Positions 1-10,630 of a stretch of 64,000 nt of DNA are shown here, piece after piece (position 1 is the first letter of the stretch; the number at the start of each line of letters is the position of its first letter). Location of the stretch: contig OX463836.1 in the NCBI GenBank assembly GCA_949825045.1, positions 16,468,329-16,532,328 of the forward strand. Reading direction: 5' to 3'. The stretch comes from Argyresthia goedartella. Taxonomy: Eukaryota > Arthropoda > Insecta > Lepidoptera > Argyresthiidae. The notes under the pieces were generated by a model. The model was not told where the DNA came from, did no database searches, and worked only from the letters and a program-made list of their open reading frames with translations. Position numbers and translations under genes: made by a program.

Positions 1-41
1 ATTGTTCGAATGAGTGTTATAATGACGAGTCATACTTATAG
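1..41 (+). CDS. C-terminal end of small zinc-ribbon-like accessory protein of the ISL2EU-like element (partial)
   Basis: The first 41 bases are the last codons, with a TAG stop at 39-41, of the small protein fully seen at 39417-40016. Only the end of the second zinc pair (CxxC-type, C..SNEC) is inside the window. Function unknown; a DNA-binding accessory role is only a guess from the paired cysteines. Confidence 0.4.
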   Translation, partial: CSNECYNDESYL

Positions 42-247
42 GCATATATTTATGAATTTGGTTTGAGGTGCAATACACACAAACAGAATAAAAAGATTTT
101 AGTTACGTATGATAAAAGATATTAATTGTTTGTTTATTTTTAGTTAGAATTTCATGGGTGTCATAAAAATGTCATAACAATAATTTTTTACTGTACTTTT
201 TCAAGCAACCAGTAAACACACTACAATATACTTTTACTCAATCTTTA

Positions 248-1813
248 CTACTCAAAAGAAAATAAGGGCCACTTACATATTTCTGTTTTTGAGTAAATTT
301 TTAGATGTAAACTAATTAATAAGTGACTAATTAATGATGTCCGGCCTCCTTCAGTATCCAACCTCTTTAATGCTGGTGTTTAAGTCTTACAGCTGGCCAG
401 AAATTGAAGCAAATAAAAAAAACGTGTTTCAGGTCAAATTCCTTTCAGATGGAATCACAATTTTATTCTGTTAAAAAACTATTTCTGTCCATCTTTTGCT
501 TCTTTTAACATCCTTTGTTAATAATGCCACGTCAACGAAGGCATATGGATACCATTACTGCCACCAGAGCCGTTACATTGATTGCTGAAGGTCATTCACA
601 GCGGTCTGTAGCTTTTTCGTTGGGTTTCTCTCGCCGAGCCATCCACAATGTGTGGGATCGGTTCCAAGAGACTGGCAGTGTTGCAAGAAGGCCTGGATCG
701 GGCAGGGTGCGAGCGACTACGGCACAAGAGGATCGCTACATCCGATTGAGTGCCCGTCGAGAGCGCTCTGTGACGGCACGTAAGTTACAAATCGCCTACG
801 GTTGACAACGGGGACTCGTGTTAGTGACCAAACGATACGTAATCGACTGCATGAAGACCAGCAAAGGTCCAGACGCCGAGTAGTACGAATTCCTTTATCT
901 AGGGTTCAACGTGGAAATCGTTTAAGTTTTTGCCGCGAACATTCAGATTGGAGCATGAATCAATGGGGTATGGTGCTCTTCACAGATGAGTGTAAAGTGA
1001 AGCTTTGTAGTGATGATCGGCGGATTAGAGTATGGAGACGACAGGGTGAGAGATTTTCCGATGTCTGCATCAAGGAAATTGACCGCTTTGGAACACTAGG
1101 ACCTAGTGTGATGGTTTGGGCTGGGATTAGCTTACAAGGCAAAACTGAGCTGGTTTTCTTAAATCAAGGCACAGTAACTGCACAACGGTACATCGATGAA
1201 GTCATCAGGCCTCATGTGATTCCATTCTCACAGAGAGTGGGGCCAGGGTTCTGGTTAATGCATGACAATGCCCGCCCACACACAGCTCGGGCCACTCAGA
1301 CTGTACTGGATGACTCCCATATTCGTGTCCTACCATGGCCAGCGTATAGTCCGGATTTAAATCCAATAGAGCATATGTGGGACCAATTAAAACGAAGGGT
1401 TAAGGAGCATGAGCAAGAGGTTCACAACCAGCAACAGCTTATGGATGCTCTGAAACGTGCGTGGGAAGAGATACCTGATGAAAACATCAGAAACTTAATC
1501 GAGAGTATGCATTCAAGGCTCCAGGAGTGTGAAAACAGGAGAGGAGGACACACCCGTTACTAAACCATTAAAAAAAACAGCTTGTGTCAGTTTTTGTTTT
1601 GTTTTGCAAAGAGTTTCTGTTTAGTTTTTGCTGTTGACAATCGACTAATTTCATGTTAATTGAAATAAGTGAAACAATTGACTACACAATTAAATGGTTA
1701 TTAGCATAAGTTAAAACAAAAGCCATGTTACATGTTATTTTAATAAATATACATTACTATATTTTTCACGTAGCAATCAAAATACTTAGTGGCCCCTATT
1801 TTCTTTTGAGTAG
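248..1813 (+). mobile_element. Tc1-like DNA transposon (1566 bp)
   Basis: Terminal inverted repeats of 25 bp begin CTACTCAAAAGAAAATA and match with one mismatch; TA dinucleotides flank both ends (246-247 and 1814-1815), as expected for Tc1/mariner insertion. The empty site is visible at 40219-40221 in the second ISL2EU-like copy, where the sequence runs uninterrupted. Element length and a single intronless transposase frame are typical of Tc1. The transposase carries one frameshift, so this copy cannot move itself. It is the youngest layer at this place because it interrupts an already duplicated element. Confidence 0.92.
524..1563 (+). pseudogene. Tc1-like transposase, DD34E, one frameshift
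   Basis: Cut-and-paste transposase. The first ATG is at 524 (upstream in-frame codons are non-ATG). Residues 1-93 hold the N-terminal paired-like helix-turn-helix DNA-binding region (motif SQRSVAFSLGFSRRAIHNVW). After a one-base loss near 800 the frame changes, and the second frame (802-1563) carries the second HTH half and the catalytic core: D in LFTDECKV, D in MHDNARPH and E in NPIEHMW, with exactly 34 residues between the last two. All three acidic residues are present, so the frameshift is the only obvious lesion. Stop TAA at 1561-1563. Confidence 0.93.
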
Positions 1814-2315
1814 TATACGTAGAAAATATATATAATGTAATAAATATTTATGGTACATACAATATGAACAATGACAGATTTTTTGCGTAGATGCACCCAA
1901 CCCAATGAAACAATTTTTGGTGTGTTGAAAGATATTTGTTTGTTTGTTTTGAATTATAATTTTCATGGGTTTCAAGGAACCTGTCAAAAATAAATGTCAA
2001 AAAATAAATGTGTTTTTTTTTTTCTGGAATTTTTCAACCAACTCTTTTGTAAATAATACATTAGAGTATAATTTAACTCAATGTACATAGATACTAGTTG
2101 GTGTCAATATTCTGGCTACAATAGCTTAGGAGAAATTAGACTTTGACATAACCTCTGCAGATTTGACGTTTTTGCCAAAATCTCGGAAAGTATTCATAGT
2201 AGCCAGGTGTAAATTGGAGCGCAGCCTAGTTAAATGGTAACGAACAAAAGTGTAAAAACAAAATCAGAAAATATCACAGTGGCCACTGCTCCTTCCTTAG
2301 CCTGCCAGACCCTTT

Positions 2316-5300
2316 GCGACGTTTACTACAGAAACTTTGAAAAAATGTAAGACAGTGTTTGAATATCGCCAAAACAAACCGAGCGTCAGTACGTGCTTTT
2401 GCACGTACGACGTATGACAATCTGAAACTTCCCGATGATGCATCGGGAGATGCAGCATACCATGCGCAATGCTACAAGTGGTTTACAGCGATCAAAATCC
2501 CGGCAGATTTTTCTAAAAACATTAAACAGCTTTGCGCTGTAGAGTCAAACATTGATCCGGAAATTCCTGCCTCGGTGGATTGCGCAGCTGATATTCCTAC
2601 AACTTCAACCGACGCTGCCGACACATCTGTTGACGAGTAAGAACTTTTGTTGTTAACATTTTGTCGCAATAATTGTACCATTTTTTCTTATATGAACTCT
2701 ATAGTTTTGATTTAAAATTATACCTGGGTTCTCCTGATACGATCAATAGACATATACAGCCTTTTTACGAAGCAGCTGCTACCTGCCCCAGTCCTTATTC
2801 TCACACGGTCATCCCTTCAACCCATACACTAACCGTTCAAAATATATATTTCGTGTCGAATTTTTTTCTTAACGTTTCAAAGCTGATATTTTTTTTTATT
2901 GAATTTACCGGAGATAGCAAAAATATAAAATAACTATTTTGGAAAACCACTTCTTTTTTTTTCTTATTGTAATATATTATTATTTAATTATTAATTAATT
3001 AACAACAATAATAAAAATAATAAATAAATTTATTAATTTATTGAAGAAATTGTCTATATTCGTTCGGAAATATATTTTTTTTCAAACTGATATAAAAAAT
3101 CGGCCAATTAAATTGATTGTTGTATGGGAAAACATTATTTTCAGGCTTGAGGTGGCCAACCCATGGGAGGAAGGTTGTCGTGACGAAGTTCAACAAAACG
3201 AACCGAACAATGAGGATCTGCGACTGGCACAATGTTTTATATGCGAAAGACAACGGAAACGATTTCATGGACGCGAGGTTCCGCTGGCCGTAAGCAAATC
3301 TGGCACTGTCGAACAAATAAAAAGCGCGGCCACGGAATTTTTTGACCTAAAAATGTTGGAAAAAATCAGTTCCTTTGCTAACGAATCCGATATTCGTTAT
3401 CATGAGTGCTGTAAAGATCAGTACTTGCGCGACATTTCAAGGAACGAGGACCGAGCATTTTTCATTAAAAGGAAGGCATCAAACACTGCCTGCACGATTT
3501 TGTGCCAAACGTTGGAGCAACGCATAATAAAAGAAAAATAATGCTTGTTTTTTAACACTGTGAAGAAAGAGTATGACGAGTTACTAATAGAAGAAACGAA
3601 ATCGCTATATCACATTCTATCAAGACCACATCTCTCCGATCGTCACTTGGAAAACAAACTGATGGAAACTTTCCATCGCAGGATTAAGATTATTTATGCC
3701 GAAAAGAAAAAAATTCTTGCTCCGTTTGACGTCGACATTGTAACCTACCAGGATTTATTCAAAAGTATGTCGATGAAAGAAAATATTCGGTCCATTGCAA
3801 GAGACATAAGAGGGGAAATTGTGAACTACACCACGACAAAATTACCCCATGACCTTTCTGCAGAAGATTTACTGAAAGGAGAATGCAATTCCGTACCAGA
3901 GCTCACGATTTTTTCTCTCGGACAAGATCTGATGTACGCTACGTACAGTCGCAGAGTTTTAACATCGAAACACGTTTCATGGGGTTGGCAGTGAAGAGCA
4001 TGTGCAACAGCAAAAAAAATTGTCGAGTCACTATCCAAGTTTGGGCATTGCTGCTCTTATACGACACTCGAAATATTGGAGACTGAATTGACATATTCAA
4101 CGATAAATTCGACATACGCATGTCCGGAGGATATTGCACGCCGCCCTGATTTGAATACTGGAGTCGCGTTTGATAACTTTGATCGCTTTGTTGACACACT
4201 CGATGGTAAAGACACACTGCACGACACGGTGGGGATCATTTTTCAAGATATCATTCCTAATGAAGAGGCAATCATATCACCAGCTGTTTTCCGTGAAGAA
4301 AATTCCGCTGAGTTCTGTACGCAGGAGGAAAAAACGCAGGACGTTCGAAGAGGTCATATTTGAGTTACGACCATTTACAAAAAAAATGAAGATTTCTTGA
4401 TGTTTCACAACTTAATTACCACCTGATAATTTGACGAAATCTATCCAACTGGATACTGCGTGGATGCTGTTACACAAGCTCAACGTTGACGATGTTCCCA
4501 TGTGGGTCGGCTATCAAAGCATGATTACGATTGACATTTCACCAGTCCAGAAAGTCTCGTATCTCCCACTGACTGATTTCCAGAGTTTTCAATCTCCAAG
4601 TAATCATTCGACAGTATTGAAAACTCTGGAAGTCAGTCAAGAAATTGCAGCTGAATGCGAAGCCAAAATCAAATCACGTATGATTTGGCCATCGCTCGAA
4701 CGAGTTATTGTATCCTAGCTCAAGAATCCCCCCCAATTCAACAACATTTTTATTCATTTGGGGGCTTTCCATATTGAGATGGCTTTCTTCAAACCGCTTG
4801 GGGTCTTCATTGAAGAGAGTGGATTGGCTAATATAATGGTTGAGACTAATCTGATTGCGAGTGGAGTCCGTCGGTGGGTTCATTTCCGGGAAAAATTACA
4901 ATAGGTGTAAACGATTACATCCAATTATGGCTTTGGCGTTGGAGCAATTACATTTCGAGTCATTCCTTGATCGCAAACATTCGACGATTTCAAAATCGGT
5001 GATAGATTATCTCGCTGAGTTCATGCAACACAAAGGTGTCTCTCCGCAACTCGACCACGCCGAAACTCAACAGTTGATCCAATGGTACGAAGAATATACA
5101 GCAGAATCTCTTCAAGGTAAACACGGAAAAACGTGCCAATTTTACGCGATGTCAGCGATTTTGTCAATCTCTATCACTTCTTCGTTCGCAGTGTTAGAAC
5201 AGGAGATTTTAATTTGATCATTTACGCTCTTGGAAGAATCGTAATTTTATTCTTTCATTATAATCAATAAAACTATAGTCGATGGCTGAGATACTACACA

Positions 5301-6833
5301 AATCAACTGCTGCACGTCGATCCAAGCACATCCAGGCCTCCGATCTGAATTGGCTTGGGGATCTTTTGGGATTCGAAGGACTCCGAAAGCTTTCTCTCGA
5401 ATTCCGGTTGACCTAACGCTGGAACAAACCATCAATGGAGACGCAGCACGCCGACTTACCGGAAAAACAAATCTGACAAATTCAATTGGTGCTAGACAGC
5501 GCTGGGCGAAAAATCACGGAGCTCGAACGCGAATAATATCGCACGTACTAACTCAAGCAGGACTGAACAAGAACCAAGATATCTCCGCTGAGCAAAATCC
5601 ACAGCGTATGGAGAAAGATAAGAAGCAACTTCAAGATTTTGTGGAAGGTATTCGTCAGACAATAAATCCATTTTCTTTCTCAATCGATGCTGATAAATTG
5701 TTTAACATCTCGACTGGACAAGCTGCAACTCCTGAAGTAGCGAATAGCTTGTTGAACGCAGTATCAAAGGGAACGGAGTTACGAGACAAATTTATTGCTG
5801 AATGCAATGACAACTCTGAGAGATTTTACGCAAGAATACCAAAAAATGCAGTACTGACTTTCGCGAGCATGAAGAAGAAGAAAATTCAGATCGGCCGAAA
5901 AGTACTTGAAGTTCGTCTCCAGAGTGACTTATTTGGCCGATTGTTGTCTTTATCTTTGGACGTGCAAATTGATCTTGAAAAGATGCTCCGTTTTCCAATA
6001 ACGCCAATTCCACTGTCTTTGTGTCACATAGATGGTTCTGTAAACAAAACAGTTAAATCGGTGCTGGTGAAAGTGTTGGAACACCAAAGTGAAGACATGG
6101 AACAACCGCCCTCTAACGTGGACATGGTAATCATCGATGGCTTCTTCTTGTTAAATACCATGACAGACATGCCTAGAACGTTTGGAGATGTATCAAAAAA
6201 ACTCTTGGCAGTTTAAGTACAAAAACAAAGGAAATGAAATTGCCATAGTTTTTGATCGGTACTTTACACCTTCCACTAAAGACTATGAGCATACTCTCCG
6301 CAACAGTATGAATGACGATAAGGACTATCACATCAGCGGTCCTCAGCAAATCCGCTTAGTAGACTTTGCGAAGGACTTGAAAAATATCAAGTTCAAAGAA
6401 GCTCTAGTCAAGTTTTTCATTGATCATTGGAATAGTCAAGAGATGGCCGTTATTATTCGCAACAAAACAATCTATTTGAACCACGACTTGTGCTACGTCT
6501 TCAAAGTCGTCGATCGAATAGTGCAGAGAACAATCGATGATAAGCTCTCATGCTCAAGTCACGAAGAAGCCGACACGAAGACAGTTTTCCTTGCCTGTCA
6601 ATCGCCACAAGGTTCTACAACAATCATTCGAGCATCAGGCACAGATATTCTGGTCATTATGTTGGCCAATGTGGAGCATTTGAACGAATCGGTTAGAGTG
6701 TGGATGGACCTCGGAGTCGGTAATGCACGTCGCAATATATATGTTTCGGCACTGTCAGTTTAGTTAGGCTCAATGCTTTCACGCGCACTTCCTGCTTTCC
6801 ACGCTTTAACAGGATGCGATATTAAGCCAGCAT
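2316..6833 (+). pseudogene. Academ-like transposase/XPG-nuclease gene, copy A, main part
   Basis: Frames in sequence: 2359-2636 (end of first zinc module, YHAQCYKWF), intron, 3145-3541 (second zinc module CFICERQ ... RYHECCKD), 3545-3994, 4090-4360, 4431-4718 (PMWVGYQSM), 4745-5217 (GAFHIEMAFFKALG), 5350-6211 (DLTLEQTINGDAA), 6200-6763 (IVFDRYFTPS, HEEADTK, TDILVIML), then HALTGCD at about 6799-6820. The last three motifs match the metal-binding signatures of XPG/FEN1-type nucleases. In this copy the DTD motif is GTD. Lesions include a stop at 3539-3541, frameshifts near 3985, 4700, 5340 and in an A7 tract near 6190. The frame is cut at 6833 by the viral insertion and resumes at 9951. Confidence 0.65.
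2637..3144 (+). other. Intron of the Academ-like gene (copy A)
   Basis: Donor GA|GTAAGA at 2637 and acceptor TTTTCAG at 3138-3144. Joining the exons keeps the frame across both zinc modules (..VDE then LEVANPWEE). The 508-bp intron is AT-rich and holds nothing else recognisable. The same intron is seen in copies B (about 41020-41529) and C (about 49689-50191). Confidence 0.65.
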
Positions 6834-6905
6834 TACAGTTTGGCACACAGACGTCTTGAAGTTTATTTAATTGTTTATTCTTAAACCCGGAACTCAACAA
6901 CTGCC

Positions 6906-7621
6906 AATGGGAGCTATTGTTCACCTCTTGATTTTAGCATGGGGCTTGGCTGGGACTCTGGCCTGTCCCATTGTGACCTTTTCAAAAGGAGTCATGAGTA
7001 GTGTTGGGTCCACTAGATCCTGCTCTTTTAGGTTGAATGGTGAGGAACCGAGGACATGGTTAAGCGGAGGTTCTATGGGTATGCTTTGATGAACTGCCTA
7101 GACTGCACACTTGGGATGGTGAGTGTCTTCAATGGCTGCGATGACTGCATTTGGTGCGTGCACAATGAGGGAGTTAGCCATTGTAAGTCTTGGGCTCTGC
7201 TAATACTCATTTCAGCTGCACTCACCCTGGTATCATGCATGATGGTCGTTATTATTCTAATGAAGTATGATTCTTGCAAGAGATTGGATAACTGGGCACA
7301 ATCCAAGGCGGTTGAACTGAGGGATGCGAGGGTCAAGAGAGCAAGGAGGACAGCTATGAGGCTAAAAAGATTCATAGATGAAGAATCTGTGTCAGCAAAC
7401 CCCTCTGTTCTGTCCGCATCCATGTCTGAAGAAGACAGGATTGACAGTGATTCTGATTCCCCAGTCCTTGCTGCCACCCCTCATATGGGGAACCCCCCTA
7501 AGCCAGCACACAGGCAGAAAGGATCTTTCAGCAAAGTTTCTGCAGCAGTGGGACTTGCTGCCTTAATGAGTGCTGGCTTGACTAAGGCTTGTGATGTCAC
7601 ATCCTACGTTTCTTCAAACAA
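6906..7621 (+). pseudogene. Bunyavirus glycoprotein precursor, N-terminal part (Gn-like stub, tail, second signal), copy A
   Basis: First ATG at 6906 opens a signal peptide (ILAWGLAG core). A short cysteine-containing ectodomain of about 85 residues, a transmembrane segment (about 7195-7255, LLILISAALTLV), a basic and acidic cytosolic tail and a second hydrophobic segment before ACDVTSY follow. That order matches the Gn membrane anchor, Gn tail and Gc signal of a phenuivirus-type precursor. A 13-bp deletion near 7043 relative to copy B breaks the frame. The ectodomain is far shorter than the roughly 400-500 residues usual for Gn. Frame is lost again at the insertion at 7622. Confidence 0.58.
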
Positions 7622-8493
7622 CAATGATATTGTTCCCAGGACGATATTGTGATTGAAGCGCTAATTCTCCGAATTTTCTGTATTCTATCTGCACGGCGAC
7701 CACGTGAGTTGGCTTTTTGAACAGATTACCTAACAAACAACCAACTTGCGTGAGATTTACGTAAAGATAGTCTACAACGTCGTTCCCACCAGGAAACTGG
7801 CTGACGTCGACGAGCAACGGCCTTTATTAAGGCCTGTCCGCGGTTTGCGAATCCGGACAATCATCCACACAGTCATTGTGTGTACGATCTTAGTTTTAGT
7901 TTTAGCTATCTTGATAATAGTTGTTAAGATTTTTAATTTTACTCGGCCATCACCGTAGTGTTTGTGCCCTAGTTAGTTTAGTTAAGTTCACGGTACAGTT
8001 GAGCATACTCCTGCCGATTTCTTTGTTCTATTTTAAGCATTAATAAAGGTTGAGGTATTCTCCCACTAACTGTATTTCTAAAGTGTGTACATTGTATTAT
8101 AAACCATTGCATGATGAGCAGCTCATCGTCAGATTTTGAAATCATGTCTGACGCCTCCGATACGTCTGCAGGCACGCAGCATACCATTCAGCTGCGCAGT
8201 CGACCCGTGCCCACCCACCAAGACGCATCGGCTAGCAATTCTGGCAACGACTCAACCTCGTCTGACGGCCCGAGCACCACCAGGCTCTACCCCGTTAACA
8301 TCGAGAGGCAAGTGCAGCAGTCGATGCCCGAGATCATTAGGCGTTTAGACGACCTGAATGTCAGTGCGGAACAATCCCATCAGATGATCGGGCAGGTGAT
8401 GCCTGCAATACAGCAAATGGCTGAACGTTCGGATATTCCGAACATGACACAGCAACAGTTCAACGACACGCTGCAATTTAAAAAAAAAAAAAA
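7622..8493 (+). mobile_element. 872-bp retroposed insert with A14 tail, origin unknown
   Basis: Comparison with copy B (45925-45935) shows extra sequence from 7622 to 8493, ending in fourteen A residues, with six target bases (TCAGAT) missing. The 3' A-run and the target deletion point to LINE-mediated retroposition with internal priming or a truncated tail. Inside are a frame ending at 7958 with one strong transmembrane stretch (IIHTVIVCTILVLVLAILII), an AATAAA with a possible LTR R/U5-like stretch at 8030-8100, and a serine-rich ORF at 8111. The mixture resembles pieces of an LTR retroelement, but no family is recognised. Confidence 0.6.
8111..8491 (+). CDS. Ser/Asp-rich ORF in the retroposed insert, possibly retroelement gag N-terminus
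   Basis: ATG at 8111 starts a frame of about 124 residues before the A-run, where it reads into lysines and then into the viral sequence by chance. Composition is rich in Ser, Asp, Thr and Gln, with a helical stretch (PEIIRRLDDLNVSAEQ). This looks like the disordered start and first helices of an LTR retrotransposon Gag, but there is no zinc knuckle or other diagnostic motif. Function not recognised. Confidence 0.3.
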
Positions 8494-9881
8494 CTACTCT
8501 GACGAGAGTTATTCCACTAAATACACTGGCCTATACCACATGAGTGCTAGCCAGACTTTGTGCTTAAGGTATGATAATGGAGAAACTGACAAGGTGATCA
8601 TACAGAAAACACAGACTGTTGATGTGTACTCCCCAATGTATAGGACATCCAATTACAGCTTAGAAGTCTTGAACGCACCTTGGAGATGCTATTCAGCGGG
8701 GGAATGTGGTTATGATATGTGTCTGGAGGGCTCTGTGTATAAGGATTGGGAAGGGGAACTTGCAGAACCAGGGTCAATCACTGGGTACGGCTGCAAACAA
8801 GGCAATGACTATTGTAAGTTTTGCTCATACTATGGTCAGTGCAAGTGGTATAAGTACACCCTCAAACCTCTTGGGTCACTGTTCACTGTTCACTGTTCAC
8901 AAAAAGGTGAAGAACGACTGGATGATAAAGGCAACTTATGTTAGCCATGGGGGCCTTATAACTAGCATGGTTTTTAGTTCAGGAATGATTTATACTGACC
9001 TGCCATCCGGAACCAGGGTTTCCTTGCTTGCCCCTTCAAGACCGACCTATTATTCAAATAAATACCTAGTGGAATCACCCGAAGGCCTCGTATGGTCTGT
9101 TCATGCTAATCCACTGGGAGATCTCTCTTCAAGCATGATTGGAGACTTGCAGATGGGGCTGCTTGATTCAGAACAAATCGCATTCCAGGTGAATGAGATA
9201 TCATGCTGGTCCAATAACTGCAAGGTGTCGTGTAAGGCCCCTGAATCAGGCTTGTCTAGAGGTTTGAAGCAGTATCGCAATTATTCAGTGGAGGTTGAAT
9301 CCATGGGGAGAGATAGGGTTGTCAAAAAACCAGAATACATGACTTTCGGAATGTTTGTCACCACCAAGAAGCAAGCCTCTATTGTGTCTATTACCGCACA
9401 ATGCTCATTTGAAGTGATCATGTCTTATGGGTGTCTAGCTTGCAGCAAGAAGACTTATGTGGTTATACAAGCAGTTGACATAAAGTCAATGGGCCTGGTT
9501 GAAGTGAGCAGCAATTGTTCAATAGATAGGAAGAGGCTAGCATGTCAAGAAAGTCCCCAGTTGATCTTGGTGGATTATCATGATTCCACATGTGCTTTAA
9601 ATATTGTTAGAACTAATCAGAGCCTGTATTTCAATCTGGACTATATATTTGAAGGAGCTGTACTTGGTGTCAGTGACGTTATATCTGTCAACAAATACAC
9701 AAGTAATTCAGACATGGCTCTTCAATTTATCACAAGTGACACTTTCATTAAGTCACTGGGTAATATGATGAGCACCACTTTCCTTCTTGGAATCAGTTTA
9801 CTTTCCATCAGGTCACTCCTCAAATTCCTTGCCATGAGACAAGGATTCAAGGAGGCCAGGGATGTAAAAGACATGAGTTAG
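8494..9881 (+). pseudogene. Bunyavirus Gc-like fusion glycoprotein, copy A, frameshifted
   Basis: Continues the precursor after the insert. Cysteine-rich ectodomain (pairs such as CKFCSYYGQC and CWSNNCKVSC), N-glycosylation sequons (NYS, NCS, NQS) and a C-terminal hydrophobic anchor (TTFLLGISLLSI) with a short basic tail; length of about 460 residues fits a class II Gc of the phenuivirus type. The role in the virus would be membrane fusion. A 7-bp tandem duplication (TGTTCAC) near 8889 shifts the frame, so the reading is 8494-8890 in one frame and 8900-9881 in another. The second frame is otherwise uninterrupted to the stop at 9879. Family assignment is by architecture, not by alignment. Confidence 0.58.
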
Positions 9882-9950
9882 TCTGTTCCAAGCTGGAGGT
9901 CTTTAGTCATAATTGTATATATCCATTAGGTTAAGATTAGGTTAAGCATT

Positions 9951-10630
9951 GTATAAACGAGGCAAAAAGAGACCTTTTGATATTTTGAGAAAATCTGAGA
10001 TATTTCAAAAAGCGCTCGCTGATGTAGGGCGCGATCGTTGTGATATCCAAACAATTTTCCCCACGCTTCAATCTTTTATATGTCACATGTACGGACTGAA
10101 GAAACTCGCTGATGTCAACGAAGCTCGATTCGACATTTTTAATAAAACATACAAGGTGCACGACACAACGAAGCCGTTCTCGTTGGACGTACGCAACTAC
10201 GACGCTTGCAATTTACCCCCATGGCAGTCAGAGCTATACCAACATTGCCTCAGAACTCGGTACATCGCCAATTTGTTGAGGAATGCTTAAAAATCCGACA
10301 TCACTGACCTTGCACCAACCGATCATGGGTGGAATGAAAATAATAATAAATTCGAGTTCACGTGGTTTATCGGGAATCAATTGCCCGATGCGTATGAAAA
10401 TGTTGTTGTATCGCCGGATATTCTGGGCAACGAGAATGACACTGAGGACAGCAATGACGAGACGCTTGATTCAGGTATTTTTTTGTATTTCTATAATATA
10501 CTCTCAACAAAATTACTGAATAGAAATAATTGTTACGCATGTTGCAGGCACTCAGCAGGAAAGAATTGTGGATGATGATGAGCCACAATATGAAAGTTCC
10601 AGTGAAGAAGAAGAAGATGAATTGTATTGA
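9951..10630 (+). pseudogene. Academ-like gene, copy A, C-terminal part
   Basis: Resumes directly after the viral insert with LYKRGKKRPFDIL, the GKK helix-turn-helix-like stretch that follows HALTGCD in XPG-type nucleases. The frame continues to about 10287, shifts by one, and ends ..NETLDSG before a 73-bp intron (10475-10547; donor GTATTT, acceptor TTGCAG). The last exon encodes an acidic tail (YESSSEEEEDELY) with stop TGA at 10628-10630. Copies C and D show the same structure. Confidence 0.6.

Larger units (their letters stand above)
1..2315 (+). mobile_element. Right end of ISL2EU-like DNA transposon, copy A (left part outside window)
   Basis: Positions 1-247 and 1814-2315 match 39976-40698, the right end of a complete ISL2EU-like element elsewhere in this window, almost base for base. 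The stretch from about 1830 to 2315 is the long terminal inverted repeat; its inverse is seen at 34266-34750. The outer end reads CCAGACCCTTT, directly followed by coding sequence of the Academ-like gene. The copy is split by a Tc1-like element at 248-1813. The body of this element, including its transposase, lies upstream of the window. Assignment to the ISL2EU group rests on the transposase of the second copy. Confidence 0.7.
6828..9950 (+). other. Endogenous viral element: phenuivirid-like M-segment mRNA copy inserted in Academ-like gene (copy A)
   Basis: The hexamer AGCATT at 6828-6833 is repeated at 9945-9950, and the uninterrupted site is seen in copies C (54315-54330) and D (57670-57690), so the insert is 6834-9944 with a 6-bp target duplication. 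The insert starts with ten bases of unrelated sequence (6834-6843), then ACACAGACG, similar to the ACACAAAG-type 5' end of phenuivirus segments. A 5' leader of about 60 nt, a glycoprotein precursor frame and a 3' leader of about 60 nt follow; there is no poly(A). This fits reverse transcription of a cap-snatched viral mRNA by a LINE enzyme. The insert itself was later hit by an 872-bp retroposed sequence at 7622. Confidence 0.6.

Noticed and set aside
6834..9944. Viral gene as a functional envelope adopted by the Academ-like transposon
   Set aside because: Both copies are broken, the insert interrupts the transposon gene, and its ends are those of a viral mRNA; passive carriage is the simpler reading.
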